Origin: Marinomonas ostreistagni
Lineage (GTDB): Bacteria; Pseudomonadota; Gammaproteobacteria; Pseudomonadales; Marinomonadaceae
DNA: 64,000 nucleotides
Assembly (NCBI RefSeq): GCF_016461785.1
Contig: NZ_JAEMUH010000012.1
Location: forward strand, 108,850-172,849
Direction: 5' to 3'
The position numbers and the translations under genes are program-made. Shown one piece after another: positions 8,678 through 17,633 of this stretch (its first letter is position 1; each line of letters begins with the position of its first letter). The notes beneath the pieces were generated by a model. That model was not told the DNA's origin and made no database searches. It saw only the letters and a program-made list of their open reading frames with translations.

Positions 8678-10021
8678 ATGACAGAGCTTGAAGCTTTTTT
8701 AAAAGAGCATGCAATTACAGAAGTCGAGTCAACGTTAGCAGATATGACGGGTAATGCGCGGGGTAAGTTCTACCCGACGTTTAAGTTCCTAGCAGAAAAG
8801 ACAGGCCGAATTCCTGAGACAGTTTTAGTACAAAGCGTGACAGGGGATTGGGCCGACAACCACTATGATATTGTTGATGCCAGCGACCGTGATATGGTGC
8901 TTAAGCCAGATCCAAACACTATACGAATGGTGCCTTGGGCGGATGAACCGACGGCGCAAGTGATCAACGACTGTTACACCACGGATGGTGAATTACACCC
9001 ATTGGCAAGTCGTAACATCTTGCGTCATATTCTGTCTCTCTATGAGAAAGAAGGCTTGAAGCCAGTCATCGCTCCAGAAGTTGAGTTTTACCTAATTCAG
9101 CCCAATACCGATCCTGATTATGAACTAAAACCCGCTGCGGGCCGTTCAGGAAAACGTGAAACATCACGTCGCTCCTACAGCATTGATGCGGTGAACGAAT
9201 TCAACACCATCATCGATACGCTATACGCCTACTGCGAAGCACAAGATCTGGACGTGGACACCTTGATCCACGAATCTGGGGCGGCACAGATGGAAATCAA
9301 CTTTATTCATGGTGATCCGCTTGATCTAGCTGACCAAGTGTTTGTATTCAAGCGCACATTACGTGAAGCAGCCATGAAGCACGGTGTCTACGCGACCTTT
9401 ATGGCGAAGCCGATGAAAAATGAACCGGGCAGCGCGATGCATATTCACCAAAGCTTGGTTGACGCTGAAACGGGCCAAAACGTGTTCGATAACAAAGGCG
9501 AGCCGAGTGAGTTGTTCTACCACTACCTAGGCGGCTTGCAAAAATACACGCCGAACGCGATTTCATTCTTTGCGCCGAACGTTAACTCTTATCGTCGTTT
9601 CTCCCCTGAAATGGCAGCACCGATCAACATGCAATGGGGTTTTGACAACCGCACGGCGGGTCTTCGTATTCCGTATGCACCACCACAAGCGACACGTATC
9701 GAAAACCGTTTCCCTGGGGCAGACTGTAACCCTTACCTAGCCATCGCCGCGACCTTGGCCTGTGGTTACTTGGGCATGAAACAAAAACTGCGTCCTACCG
9801 AACCAACCAAAGGCAACCAGCCTCCTTCTGAATACCAAGAAGTGGAAATTGCCCGCACTCTAGAAGAAGGCCTACGCCTGTTAGAAGACTGCGAACCATT
9901 ATGTGAAATTTTGGGCATGGACTTTGTCACCGCTTACATGGGCGTTAAACGCAGTGAGTTCGAAACCTTTAACCGTGTGATCAGCTCTTGGGAGCGTGAA
10001 CACTTGCTATTAAACGTGTAA
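8678..10021 (+). CDS. Glutamine synthetase family protein (gamma-glutamylpolyamine synthetase-like)
   Basis: A 447-residue GS-fold ligase. The N-terminal beta-grasp part (residues 1-110) is followed by the catalytic barrel with EVEFYL, GAAQMEINF, SAMHIHQSL, NSYRRF and ENRFPGADCNPYLA, which carry the metal and ATP ligands. The NRTAGLRIP stretch and the absence of the adenylylation Tyr loop of housekeeping GlnA point to the PuuA/SpuI type, which joins glutamate to putrescine or another amine. The gene is divergent from the amine oxidoreductase and followed by a PotF-like binding protein. It has a strong AGGTGA ribosome-binding site. Confidence 0.87.
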   Translation: MTELEAFLKEHAITEVESTLADMTGNARGKFYPTFKFLAEKTGRIPETVLVQSVTGDWADNHYDIVDASDRDMVLKPDPNTIRMVPWADEPTAQVINDCYTTDGELHPLASRNILRHILSLYEKEGLKPVIAPEVEFYLIQPNTDPDYELKPAAGRSGKRETSRRSYSIDAVNEFNTIIDTLYAYCEAQDLDVDTLIHESGAAQMEINFIHGDPLDLADQVFVFKRTLREAAMKHGVYATFMAKPMKNEPGSAMHIHQSLVDAETGQNVFDNKGEPSELFYHYLGGLQKYTPNAISFFAPNVNSYRRFSPEMAAPINMQWGFDNRTAGLRIPYAPPQATRIENRFPGADCNPYLAIAATLACGYLGMKQKLRPTEPTKGNQPPSEYQEVEIARTLEEGLRLLEDCEPLCEILGMDFVTAYMGVKRSEFETFNRVISSWEREHLLLNV

Positions 10022-10104
10022 CAACTTTCAAACCGTGATGCTCAATGACTTGGATAGAAAAGCTAAGCGTGGGCATTTCTATGACATCACCAAAGGAATT
10101 AACC

Positions 10105-11226
10105 ATGACACACCCACAACGAAAAATGCGACGTGTAGTACCCATTGCAAGCTTAGTCTGTGCGTTGAGCGCAGGTGCAGCGCCTGCCATGGCCGAGACA
10201 CTTAAATTTTACAACTGGTCTGACTACATTGCTGAAGACACCATCGAACGTTTTGAAGCCGAAACCGGCATCGACGTGATCGAAGATGTATTCGACAGTA
10301 ACGAAGTGCTAGAAGCCAAACTATTGGCAGGCCATTCTGGCTACGACCTAGTCGTACCGACGGCTTCGTTTATGGGCCGCCAGATCCAAGCGGGTGTGTT
10401 TGATACTTTGGACAAGTCAAAACTGTCTAACTTACATCGTGTTGATACCGAACTGCTGTCTTTCCTAGAAGCAGTCGACCCGGGCAACCAATACGGCGTA
10501 CCTTACCTTTGGGGCACCACAGGGATTGGCTACAACGTTGATAAAGTGAAAGAAGTGCTGGGCGAAGATGCGCCAGTTAACAGCTGGGATCTAGTGTTTA
10601 AACCGGAAAACATGGAAAAACTGCAGTCCTGTGGCGTCATGTTCCTAGACTCTCCTGATGAGCTTTACCCACTGGTTTTAAACTACCTTGGCAAAGATCC
10701 AAACAGTCGCACCCAATCGGACTACGCACTGGATAGCGAAGGGGTTGAACTGCTAAAAAGCGTGCGTCCATACGTTAGCCAATTCCACTCGTCTCAATAC
10801 ATCAGCGCCCTAGCAAACGGCGATGCTTGTGTTGCCATCGGTTGGTCGGGTGACGTGATCCAAGCGCAAGATCGCGCCATCGAAGCGGAAAACGGTATTA
10901 ACATCGAATACAGCATTCCAAAGGAAGGCACACAAGTCTGGTTCGACATGCTAGCGATTCCAAAAGATGCCAAAAACAAAGACGCAGCACATAAATTCAT
11001 CGACTTCCTGCTACGCCCTGATGTTATCGCAGATATCTCCAACTACGTCGCCTACGCCAACCCGAACGTTGACGCGATGGATCTACAAGACGAAGAAATC
11101 CGAGACAACGAAGGCATCTACCCACCAGCGGATGTGAAAAAGAAACTGTTCGCACAGAAAGTCCGCGGCATGCGCATTGAACGCCTAATGGTCCGCCTCT
11201 GGACCGACATCAAAACAGGCCGCTAA
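10105..11226 (+). CDS. Periplasmic polyamine-binding protein, PotF/PotD-like
   Basis: A 373-residue extracellular solute-binding protein of the spermidine/putrescine family. The signal peptide spans residues 1-30 (cleavage after PAMA), and the mature start ETLKFYNWSDYI is diagnostic of PotF. Conserved DLVVPTASFMGRQI, PYLWGTTGIGYN and CVAIGWSGDV line the polyamine site. I place the start at 10105, not 10045, because AAAGGA lies 7-8 bases upstream and the signal peptide then begins normally. It is 83 bases after the GS-like gene and probably in the same transcript. No permease or ATPase genes follow, so it must pair with a transporter encoded elsewhere. Confidence 0.9.
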   Translation: MTHPQRKMRRVVPIASLVCALSAGAAPAMAETLKFYNWSDYIAEDTIERFEAETGIDVIEDVFDSNEVLEAKLLAGHSGYDLVVPTASFMGRQIQAGVFDTLDKSKLSNLHRVDTELLSFLEAVDPGNQYGVPYLWGTTGIGYNVDKVKEVLGEDAPVNSWDLVFKPENMEKLQSCGVMFLDSPDELYPLVLNYLGKDPNSRTQSDYALDSEGVELLKSVRPYVSQFHSSQYISALANGDACVAIGWSGDVIQAQDRAIEAENGINIEYSIPKEGTQVWFDMLAIPKDAKNKDAAHKFIDFLLRPDVIADISNYVAYANPNVDAMDLQDEEIRDNEGIYPPADVKKKLFAQKVRGMRIERLMVRLWTDIKTGR

Positions 11227-11242
11227 ACGCCCACAACCCACT

Positions 11243-11267
11243 AAAACGGAGGCTTCGCCTCCGTTTT
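11243..11267 (+). terminator. Rho-independent terminator of the GS/PotF operon
   Basis: An 11-bp stem AAAACGGAGGC with complement, three-base loop, followed by six T residues, just after the potF-like stop codon. Confidence 0.92.
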
Positions 11268-11284
11268 TTCATTCAGCAATGGTC

Positions 11285-11470
11285 TTGTAGGACCGCGCTT
11301 TGCGCGGGAACAACCTAGCATCCTCTGCAACAATGAGCTTCGCCTGATTGCTGCTGGCCTGAGCTTCCATGCAATTCAAATAGTAAAAAAGCACGCGAAT
11401 CAAACGCATGGAATCTCTGCGGAAGTATGGTTGGGTCGGACTTTGTACGACCCGATTGCATTCGGGGAGC
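11285..11470 (+). repeat. REP-like long block, copy A
   Basis: One of six full copies of a 185-213 bp non-coding repeat. It opens with a GC-rich hairpin (TGTAGGACCGCGCT..GCGCGGGAA), continues with conserved text including AGCACGCGAATCAAACGCAT, and closes with a second hairpin (TACGACCCGATT..TCGGGG). The other full copies are at 17395-17577, 19551-19763, 19774-19954, 27449-27631 and 27640-27849. It follows directly after the terminator of the polyamine operon. Confidence 0.85.
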
Positions 11471-11771
11471 GAGCCCCGTCCTAGATGATAAATCGTCAAC
11501 GCTTTGATCTTAGAACATTGGCAACATCATCAGAAATAGCTTAGTCTTTGAGCAACGCAGTCAAGGATGACCAGAACACACCTTTCTTACCTCCTCCTGC
11601 CCCGCGCGGTTATTTAGCAAAATGAGCATGCATTTTTTACATTCTCGAAATGCTCGCTATTTTAAAAATAGCCAATGATTTCAATTGACTATGGTCTTTT
11701 CAGTTAAAAGGCTAAAACATAATAACGTTCACGCAGATTTATTGGATAAACACGCATGCGTATTAATAAAA
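11471..11771 (+). repeat. Second non-coding repeat (about 300 bp), copy A
   Basis: Shares long stretches with 19955-20238 and 27850-28155: TTTGATCT.AGAACATTGGCAAC, GAATAGCTTA-like text, GTCA.GGATGAC.AGA.CACACC, TCAAAATGAGCATGCGT-like text, and the end ACGCATGCGTATTAATAAAA. The last bases resemble a promoter (TTGGAT, 17 bp, AATAAA). It ends where the GNAT cassette begins and, apart from the promoter-like end, holds no gene. Confidence 0.8.
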
Positions 11772-11796
11772 TAGCTTGAAAAGGAGGTCTGAAATA

Positions 11797-12279
11797 ATGA
11801 ACATTATCACTGCAAGCATCAACGACTCGGAAGAGATAGCAAAAATCGTAGCAGTCTCAAACAGAGATGTTGCTGAAATGTTCAATCTCAATCGACAAAA
11901 TAATCCCAAACATCCATCGTTCTACGATAAAGAATGGGTTTTGTCTGATTTTGAAAGAGGAGAAGAGTATTTTCTCTATAGAGAGAATGAAAAACCTGTA
12001 GGTTGCGTTGCTTTCGAGCAACCCAATTCTCATGTTGGGTATTTAAACAGGCTCTCAGTATTGCCAAACAACCGCAGAAAAGGCATTGGTGAAAAATTAG
12101 TAGCCCATACCCTTGATTACGCAAAATCTAAAGGTATTGAAGAAATTAGTATTGGTATTATTGCTAAGCACGAAGTTTTGAAAGACTGGTATCTCAGTCT
12201 TGGGTTTATCGAAAATGGGGTAAAGGAGTTCCCACATTTACCATTCGATGTTTTATTCATGAAATACAATCTGGCTTAA
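11797..12279 (+). CDS. GNAT family N-acetyltransferase (cassette cargo)
   Basis: A 160-residue GCN5-type acetyltransferase. The acetyl-CoA-binding signature LSVLPNNRRKGIGEKLVAHT is near residues 85-105 and is followed by LKDWYLSLGFIE, the usual end of the fold. The start at 11797 has AAGGAGG ten bases upstream. The substrate is unknown; relatives acetylate small molecules or drugs. It lies directly after the repeat block and is AT-richer than the core genes. A degenerate attC-like site follows at 12590-12670, whose first repeat is complementary to the start of this segment (TAGCTTG at 11772), so it is probably an old integron cassette. Confidence 0.85.
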   Translation: MNIITASINDSEEIAKIVAVSNRDVAEMFNLNRQNNPKHPSFYDKEWVLSDFERGEEYFLYRENEKPVGCVAFEQPNSHVGYLNRLSVLPNNRRKGIGEKLVAHTLDYAKSKGIEEISIGIIAKHEVLKDWYLSLGFIENGVKEFPHLPFDVLFMKYNLA

Positions 12280-12282
12280 AAT

Positions 12283-12514
12283 ATGGTCAGCAAAGAAATT
12301 AATTTGATCGTTTTAATCGAAGTGCAACCTGGTAAGGCTGAAGAGCAAAGCAATTTATTCAAAATAACTTCAGCCATTAGTCCTAAATGAAAAAGGCTGT
12401 ATTGAGTATAAACTCAGCAAAGTGGCCGGCAGTGACGTTGAGTTCATAATAACAGAGCGTTGGGCGTCCTCTGAAGATTTGTCAGTACATGACTTGTCGC
12501 CACATATGCAATAG
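12283..12514 (+). pseudogene. Frameshifted antibiotic-biosynthesis-monooxygenase (ABM) domain protein
   Basis: The frame from 12283 reads MVSKEINLIVLIEVQPGKAE and stops at 12388-12390. The next frame continues from about 12381 with EKGCIEYKLSKVAGSD, ITERWASSEDL and HDLSPHM, ending with TAG at 12512-12514. Together they resemble one ABM-family protein (quinol monooxygenase-like, ferredoxin-like fold) of about 75 residues, shorter than the usual 95-100, so it is broken by a frameshift and probably also by a deletion. It starts three bases after the GNAT stop codon. Confidence 0.75.
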
Positions 12515-12589
12515 GCAGATTTAATAACCCCTAAATTTAGGGCAAAACCTGCAACCGTTCTGCAATTAAGCGATGTGTGAAACTTTACA

Positions 12590-12670
12590 AGCTAACAAAG
12601 CAATTTCAAGTGGATGGAAAAAGCGCAAACAAACGTTCAACTTGCATCGCAGTTTATGTGGGCGTTGAGT
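12590..12670 (+). other. Degenerate integron attC-like site
   Basis: Begins with AGCTAACAAAGC (R''-type core) and ends with GGGCGTTGAGT (R'-type core), 81 bp apart, and contains partly complementary inner arms (CAAGT near the left, ACTTG near the right). The first core is complementary to the left edge of the GNAT segment (TAGCTTG at 11772-11778). The inner palindrome is poor, so it is probably decayed. Confidence 0.5.
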
Positions 12671-12683
12671 AGGATTAGGAAAG

Positions 12684-13076
12684 ATGAAATATATTGTACT
12701 AGTTTTTTCTTATGCACTAAGTAGTTTAGCTTACGCTGGGATTTGTAATGCTGAAATTGAAAAAGCAACGTCAGGAATTAATTTTGGGCAAATCATTGGG
12801 CTAATTGAGAAAGAAAGCGATGGTTACGACACTTTTACTCAGTCATTGCGAGCCATTGAGCCTGTAGTTGATCTTAGGAGAGATAATCAGTTTTATCTTT
12901 CAAACGGCCAGTTTAAACGGAAAACGGTAAATTTGAATGGTGATGCCTTAGAGGGTGAGTTTGCTGGTTTGTACTTTAGCGGCACATCAAGTTCAAGTTC
13001 ACCTTTTGGTTTGTTTATTAGTTTCGATAACAAAAGCTGTAAGGTAAGGTCTGTCTCGTATGATGTGCCGTTATAG
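12684..13076 (+). CDS. Secreted hypothetical protein (130 aa, cassette cargo)
   Basis: A 130-residue protein with a clear signal peptide (MKYIVLVFSYALSSLAYA, cleavage before GICN). The mature part has two cysteines, one near the start and one near the end, compatible with a disulfide. The C-terminal half alternates polar and hydrophobic residues as beta-strands do. I do not recognise the family. It begins just after the attC-like site and ends 70 bases before an inverted REP element, so it looks like a second cassette whose own recombination site has been lost. Confidence 0.65.
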   Translation: MKYIVLVFSYALSSLAYAGICNAEIEKATSGINFGQIIGLIEKESDGYDTFTQSLRAIEPVVDLRRDNQFYLSNGQFKRKTVNLNGDALEGEFAGLYFSGTSSSSSPFGLFISFDNKSCKVRSVSYDVPL

Positions 13077-13146
13077 TATTTCACGTAAGCTTTGTGCCCC
13101 AACGATCTAGCAACCTCTACTGCCTCAAGTTTTGTAATCCCTAAAA

Positions 13147-13247
13147 CTCCCGCGCGCAGCGCGCTCCAACAGGGGGGAATCCGCATCATCCCCGATTGGA
13201 ATCGGGTCGTACATGTCACAGATCCCGCGCGCAGCGCGGTCCTACAA
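13147..13247 (-). repeat. Inverted REP-like elements closing island A
   Basis: Two REP cores in reverse orientation (CCCGCGCGCAGCGCGCTCCAAC and CCCGCGCGCAGCGCGGTCCTAC type) flank the other diagnostic hairpin CCCCGATT..AATCGGG followed by TCGTAC. They abut the 3' end of ilvY and mirror copy A at 11285, so the island lies between oppositely oriented repeats. Confidence 0.8.
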
Positions 13248-13251
13248 GGGC

Positions 13252-14127
13252 TTAAACCAACGCCCAAAACGCCTCAACCAGTGGGTTTTTCAAGCTCTTC
13301 TTCAGGGTAAACAAGCCGATATCGTAAGGCTCTAGCTCGGGCTGTACGTCGAGGATTTGGACGCGGTCCATCAGTGGACTGTTGTCGAGTACGATCTTTG
13401 GTACGACGCCGATGCCAAAGCCCAAGCTGACCATGCTGACGATGGCTTCGTTACCCGCGACCTGTGCGTAGATATTTGGGGTGATGTTTTGCTCGCTTAG
13501 CCAGTCGTCCACGCGAATCCTTGAAACCCCGCCTTCGGATAGGATCATCGGCACTCGTTCCCAATCACTTGCTGAGGCAGGTGAAGTGGTGGGGACGTTG
13601 GGTTGTTGTTCAACGGGGGCGATAAAGACCAACGGTGACTTGGTGATCGGTGCGAACGCTAAGCCTTTGTGCATGGAGGATGGGCGTGCGGCGATGGTGA
13701 TTTCTTCGTTACCGTCCAAGATGCGAGTAATGGCTTTATCGGGGTCGCCAGTGTGCAGTTTGATTTCGATGTGCGGATGCACTTGGCGAAAGCGGTTTAG
13801 CAGTTCAAACAAGAAGCTATAACTGGCGGTGACGGAGCAGTAAATACTGATTTCACCGCTCAGTTGATCCGAGTGGTCGGTGAGTTCGTGGCGAATCAGG
13901 TTCCACTGGCTGGTGGTTTCGCGGGCGTATTTCACAAAACGCTGGCCTTCGCGGGTCAGTACCACGGTACGGTTGTCGCGGCTGAATAGGTCTACCCCCA
14001 CTTCTTCTTCCAAATGGCGAATGTTGCGCGACAGTGCAGAAACACTGATGTTGCACTCGTCGCTGGCGCGGCCAAAGTGCAGTGTTTCAGCTAAGGCGAG
14101 GAATTGTTTGAGGGCTTTTGTATTCAT
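13252..14127 (-). CDS. ilvY: LysR-type regulator IlvY
   Basis: A 291-residue LysR regulator divergent from ilvC, the classical arrangement in which IlvY activates ilvC when acetolactate or acetohydroxybutyrate accumulates. The winged HTH is at residues about 3-60 (FLALAETLHFGRASDECNIS, LFSRDNRTVVLT), then the periplasmic-binding-like sensor domain. I start at the ATG at 14127 (MNTKALKQFL), matching other IlvY proteins, rather than nine codons upstream. Its 3' end lies against an inverted REP element, which barely misses the stop codon. Confidence 0.9.
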   Translation of the reverse strand: MNTKALKQFLALAETLHFGRASDECNISVSALSRNIRHLEEEVGVDLFSRDNRTVVLTREGQRFVKYARETTSQWNLIRHELTDHSDQLSGEISIYCSVTASYSFLFELLNRFRQVHPHIEIKLHTGDPDKAITRILDGNEEITIAARPSSMHKGLAFAPITKSPLVFIAPVEQQPNVPTTSPASASDWERVPMILSEGGVSRIRVDDWLSEQNITPNIYAQVAGNEAIVSMVSLGFGIGVVPKIVLDNSPLMDRVQILDVQPELEPYDIGLFTLKKSLKNPLVEAFWALV

Positions 14128-14148
14128 AAAAGCCATGATAGCTCTGTT

Positions 14149-14176
14149 TTGCAAAAAATGGGACGTTATATTGCAA
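14149..14176. promoter_or_regulatory. Probable IlvY operator
   Basis: TTGCAA occurs at 14149-14154 and again at 14171-14176, 22 bp (two helical turns) apart, in the ilvY-ilvC intergenic region. TTGCAA-type half sites are what I recall for IlvY in gammaproteobacteria. Assignment is by position and motif. Confidence 0.55.
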
Positions 14177-14330
14177 ATATATCAATTTACGAAAGGATCG
14201 CTCTTCTATACATTGAACTTACTTCGCAACACAGCCCTGCTTTTCAGCGTTGTGTATGTGTCACTCTTTTTTAATATCGACGTGTTTTGATGTCGGTACT
14301 TTAATCATAAAAATTTAGGATGTGTTAACC

Positions 14331-15803
14331 ATGGCTAACTACTTCAATACTTTGCCGCTACGTGAGCAACTGGCTCAACTAGCAAAATGTCGTTTTATGG
14401 ATATGTCAGAATTTGCTGATGGCGTAGAAGCGCTTAAAGGCAAAAAAATGGTAGTTGTAGGTTGTGGTGCACAAGGTCTTAACCAAGGTCTTAACCTACG
14501 TGACTCTGGTCTAGACGTTTCTTACGCGCTACGTCCAGAAGCAATCGAGCAGAAGCGTCAATCTTGGAAAAACGCGACTGAAAACGGTTTCACAGTTGGC
14601 ACTTACGAAGACCTAATCCCAACAGCTGACGTTGTTCTTAACCTGACTCCAGATAAGCAACACACGTCTGTAGTAAAAGCGGTTATGCCTCTTATGAAAG
14701 AAGGCGCTTGCCTATCTTACTCTCACGGTTTCAACATCGTTGAAGAAGGCATGCAAATCCGTGATGACCTAACTGTAATCATGGTTGCGCCTAAGTGTCC
14801 TGGTTCTGAAGTACGTGCAGAATACGTTCGTGGCTTCGGTGTACCAACGCTTATCGCTGTTCACGAAGACAACGATCCTAAAGGCGAAGGTCTTGCACTA
14901 GCAAAAGCTTACGCAGTAGGTACTGGCGGTCACAAAGCAGGCGTTCTAATGTCTTCTTTCATTGCGGAAGTTAAGTCTGACTTGATGGGTGAGCAAACTA
15001 TCCTTTGTGGTATGTTGCAAACGGGTTCGATCCTTTGCTTCGACAAAATGGTTGAAGAAGGCATCGACGCAGGTTACGCATCTAAGTTGATCCAGTACGG
15101 TTGGGAAACCATCACTGAAGCACTTAAGTACGGCGGCGTGACAAACATGCTAGATCGTCTTTCTAACCCAGCTAAGATCAAAGCATTCGATCTTTCTGAA
15201 GAGTTGAAAGTGATCATGCGCCCTCTATACAACAAGCACCAAGATGACATCATCGACGGTACTTTCTCTCGCGTGATGATGGAAGACTGGGCGAACGACG
15301 ACGCTAACCTTCTAAAATGGCGTGCAGAAACTGCTGAGACTAACTTCGAGAAAACTCCAGCAGGCGACGTAGAAATCTCTGAGCAAGAGTTCTTCGACAA
15401 CGGTATCTTGATGGTAGCAATGGTTAAAGCAGGTGTTGAGCTAGCATTCGAAACGATGACGGCTGCAGGCATCATTGCTGAATCTGCTTACTACGAGTCT
15501 CTACACGAAACTCCGTTAATCGCTAACACGATCGCTCGTAAGAAACTTTACGAAATGAACGCGACGATCTCTGATACAGCTGAGTACGGTTGTTACCTAT
15601 ACAACCACGCTTGTGTACCACTACTAGCGGACTTCATGAAAGGCATCAAAACTGACGTAATCGGTAAAGGCCTATCTGTAGAAGACAACGGCGTAGACAA
15701 CGCTCGTCTAATCGAAGTAAACGCTGCGCTACGTTCTCACCCAGTTGAGGCAGTAGGTGCGGTTCTTCGTGGTCACATGGCTGACATGAAGAAGATTGTT
15801 TAA
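14331..15803 (+). CDS. ilvC: Ketol-acid reductoisomerase (long, class II)
   Basis: A 490-residue NADPH-dependent enzyme that converts acetolactate and acetohydroxybutyrate to dihydroxy acids in valine, isoleucine and leucine synthesis. It is the long enterobacterial form with a duplicated C-terminal knotted domain. GCGAQG at residues 44-49 binds the cofactor, and KSDLMGEQ and [10 protein letters not shown] carry metal ligands. The ATG at 14331 ([10 protein letters not shown]) matches the family and has TTAGGA upstream. Codon use is strongly biased, as in highly expressed genes, unlike its neighbours. Regulated by the divergent IlvY; terminator downstream. Confidence 0.97.
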   Translation: MANYFNTLPLREQLAQLAKCRFMDMSEFADGVEALKGKKMVVVGCGAQGLNQGLNLRDSGLDVSYALRPEAIEQKRQSWKNATENGFTVGTYEDLIPTADVVLNLTPDKQHTSVVKAVMPLMKEGACLSYSHGFNIVEEGMQIRDDLTVIMVAPKCPGSEVRAEYVRGFGVPTLIAVHEDNDPKGEGLALAKAYAVGTGGHKAGVLMSSFIAEVKSDLMGEQTILCGMLQTGSILCFDKMVEEGIDAGYASKLIQYGWETITEALKYGGVTNMLDRLSNPAKIKAFDLSEELKVIMRPLYNKHQDDIIDGTFSRVMMEDWANDDANLLKWRAETAETNFEKTPAGDVEISEQEFFDNGILMVAMVKAGVELAFETMTAAGIIAESAYYESLHETPLIANTIARKKLYEMNATISDTAEYGCYLYNHACVPLLADFMKGIKTDVIGKGLSVEDNGVDNARLIEVNAALRSHPVEAVGAVLRGHMADMKKIV

Positions 15804-15828
15804 TTTTTTCTAAAAATTAAACACTTAG

Positions 15829-15863
15829 AAAAGCCGAGTAGTTCGAAAGAGTACTCGGCTTTT
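15829..15863 (+). terminator. Rho-independent terminator of ilvC
   Basis: A 12-bp perfect stem AAAAGCCGAGTA with complement, 11-base loop, followed by a T-run, 25 bases after the ilvC stop codon. Confidence 0.92.
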
Positions 15864-15911
15864 TTGTCGCTTTCTTTTTGCAATTAGTTCGACATCGGTA
15901 AGGAATCACTC

Positions 15912-17354
15912 ATGGACTCTCGTATTTGCCTAGAAAATCTCAGCGTGAACTTTGATGAACGCTTTCGTCTGAACAACATTGATTGGACGATTGAGCCAAG
16001 CCAGCATTGGGTGATCACGGGCACGAACGGGTCGGGTAAATCAGCCCTTGCAGCGGTGCTTGCGGGTGTGGGTGAGATCGAGTCAGGTCAGTTATCGGGC
16101 CTACCAAGCCGTGTAGGGTTGGTGTCTTTTGAAGCGCAAGCGGAGCTGATCGCTAAAGAGTTAAAGAAAGACGACGCCGACATTATGGATGTCATTGCCA
16201 TCGGTACGCCGGTGCAAGAAATGATTTTTGAAAACTGTGCGGACCCAGAACTGGCCGCAGAATTGGTAGAAAAATTTGGACTAAGCCACTTGCTTGATCG
16301 TGCGTTTCGTAAGCTCTCGACCGGCGAAACCCGCAAGGTAATGTTGATCCGAGCATTGTCGAGCAAGCCGGATTTATTGATCCTAGATGAGCCATTTGAT
16401 GGCTTAGACGCGGATACTCTAGCGATGCTGCAACAGCACTTAGCGTCGATTATCGACACTACACCTATGGTGATGGTGTTGAACCGCTTTGATGAAATGC
16501 CGAGCTTTATTACCCATGTGGCCTACTTGGAAAAAGACGGTCACGACGGCGGCAAACTAGCGTTTAAAGTGGATCGTAACGACGAATCGGCATTTGCAGA
16601 GCTTTACCAGTTACTGCATTTGAAAACCACGGATCTACAAGTCCCAGAGACCGATCCTGCCAGTAAACTGCCTGCATTAGACCCACAACAGCCATTGGTA
16701 AAACTTACCGATGCGACGATCAAATACGGCGATACCGTGATCGTCGATAAGCTGAATTGGACCATTGAGCCCGGTAAGCACTGGCAGCTCAGCGGCCCGA
16801 ACGGCAGCGGTAAAACTGGCGTCTTGTCGTTGATTACTGGCGATCACCCACAGTGTTATGTGAACGATATTTTTGTGTTCGGCTTCCAACGTGGTAACGG
16901 CGAAAGCATCTGGCAGATCAAGCAGTTTATTGGATATGTCTCCACGGCGTTGCAGTGGGAATACCGCGTGAGTGTCAGCTGTAAAAACGTGATTATTTCT
17001 GGCTTCTACGACAGCATCGGCATGTATACCAAATCGACTGATAACCAGAAAAAGATCGCCGATGAATGGTTGGCGTTATTAGGCATGAGTGACCGTGCCG
17101 ATCAACCGTTTAACAAGCTTTCCTACGGCGACCAACGTTTGCTATTGATTGCCCGTGCCATGGTCAAACACCCGCCTCTACTAATCCTAGACGAGCCGTG
17201 CTTAGGCTTGGACGACATGAACCGCCAGCTAGTCTTGGCGTTGATTGAAAAGATATGTGCCGGCAAAGAAACCACCGTGCTGTACGTAAACCACCACGCA
17301 GAAGATCAAATCGCAGGGATCGAACACTATCTAGCGCTGAAGAAAAATACTTAA
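15912..17354 (+). CDS. Twin ABC ATPase, ModF-like
   Basis: A 480-residue soluble protein with two ABC nucleotide-binding domains in tandem. Walker A motifs are at residues 37-44 (GTNGSGKS) and near 295 (GPNGSGKT); each is followed by a signature region (KLSTGETRK; KLSYGDQRL) and a Walker B (LLILDEPFDGLD; LLILDEPCLGLD). Length and layout match ModF (PhrA), a protein found near molybdate genes in E. coli but without a membrane partner. Its role is poorly defined. Here it stands alone after ilvC, with no molybdate genes in the window. Confidence 0.85.
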   Translation: MDSRICLENLSVNFDERFRLNNIDWTIEPSQHWVITGTNGSGKSALAAVLAGVGEIESGQLSGLPSRVGLVSFEAQAELIAKELKKDDADIMDVIAIGTPVQEMIFENCADPELAAELVEKFGLSHLLDRAFRKLSTGETRKVMLIRALSSKPDLLILDEPFDGLDADTLAMLQQHLASIIDTTPMVMVLNRFDEMPSFITHVAYLEKDGHDGGKLAFKVDRNDESAFAELYQLLHLKTTDLQVPETDPASKLPALDPQQPLVKLTDATIKYGDTVIVDKLNWTIEPGKHWQLSGPNGSGKTGVLSLITGDHPQCYVNDIFVFGFQRGNGESIWQIKQFIGYVSTALQWEYRVSVSCKNVIISGFYDSIGMYTKSTDNQKKIADEWLALLGMSDRADQPFNKLSYGDQRLLLIARAMVKHPPLLILDEPCLGLDDMNRQLVLALIEKICAGKETTVLYVNHHAEDQIAGIEHYLALKKNT

Positions 17355-17364
17355 AACATCTGTA

Positions 17365-17577
17365 TACCCCGATTCTATTGGGGATAAATCTGCCTTGTAG
17401 GACTGCGCTGTGCGCGGGAACAACCTCGCATACTCTGCTGCAATGCGCTTCGCCTTCAGCTTTTGTAGATATGAGCTTCTAAGCAAGTCAAATATTTAAA
17501 AAGCACGCGAATTAAACGCATGAAACCTCTAATGAAGGTCGCAATATCAGTCTTTGTACGACCCGATTGAATCGGAG
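17365..17577 (+). repeat. REP-like block, copy E
   Basis: Starts with a partial 3' end (CCCCGATTCTATTGGGG) of one unit, followed from 17395 by a full REP block ending in TACGACCCGATTGAATCGG. Unlike the other full copies it carries no second repeat and no cargo gene. It fills most of the 280 bases between the ModF-like gene and the TRAP gene. Confidence 0.85.
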
Positions 17578-17580
17578 AGA

Positions 17581-17612
17581 AAAACCGCTAGTTCCTCAGA
17601 GCTGGCGGTTTT
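17581..17612. terminator. Bidirectional hairpin terminator
   Basis: An 11-bp stem AAAACCGCTAG against CTGGCGGTTTT (one GU pair) with T-rich flanks on both strands. It ends the TRAP binding-protein gene on the minus strand and could also stop transcription from the REP side. Confidence 0.85.
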
Positions 17613-17633
17613 TGTTGTTGGGTTAGGTCTGTT

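Noticed and set aside
11269..11499. Frames with CRRDSMRLIRVLF-type text at 11.3, 19.5 and 27.6 kb
   Set aside because: Similar short peptides recur because they are translations of the repeat blocks, not because they are a protein family.
11576..11650. Possible small RNA or peptide in the second repeat
   Set aside because: The stretch is conserved between copies but no open frame or clear terminator hairpin is shared by all three.
12893..13267. A 124-residue minus-strand frame over the secreted cassette protein and the REP elements
   Set aside because: It runs antisense to a gene with a signal peptide and through the repeats; its text (CRTALRAG, CWSALRAG) is translated REP sequence.
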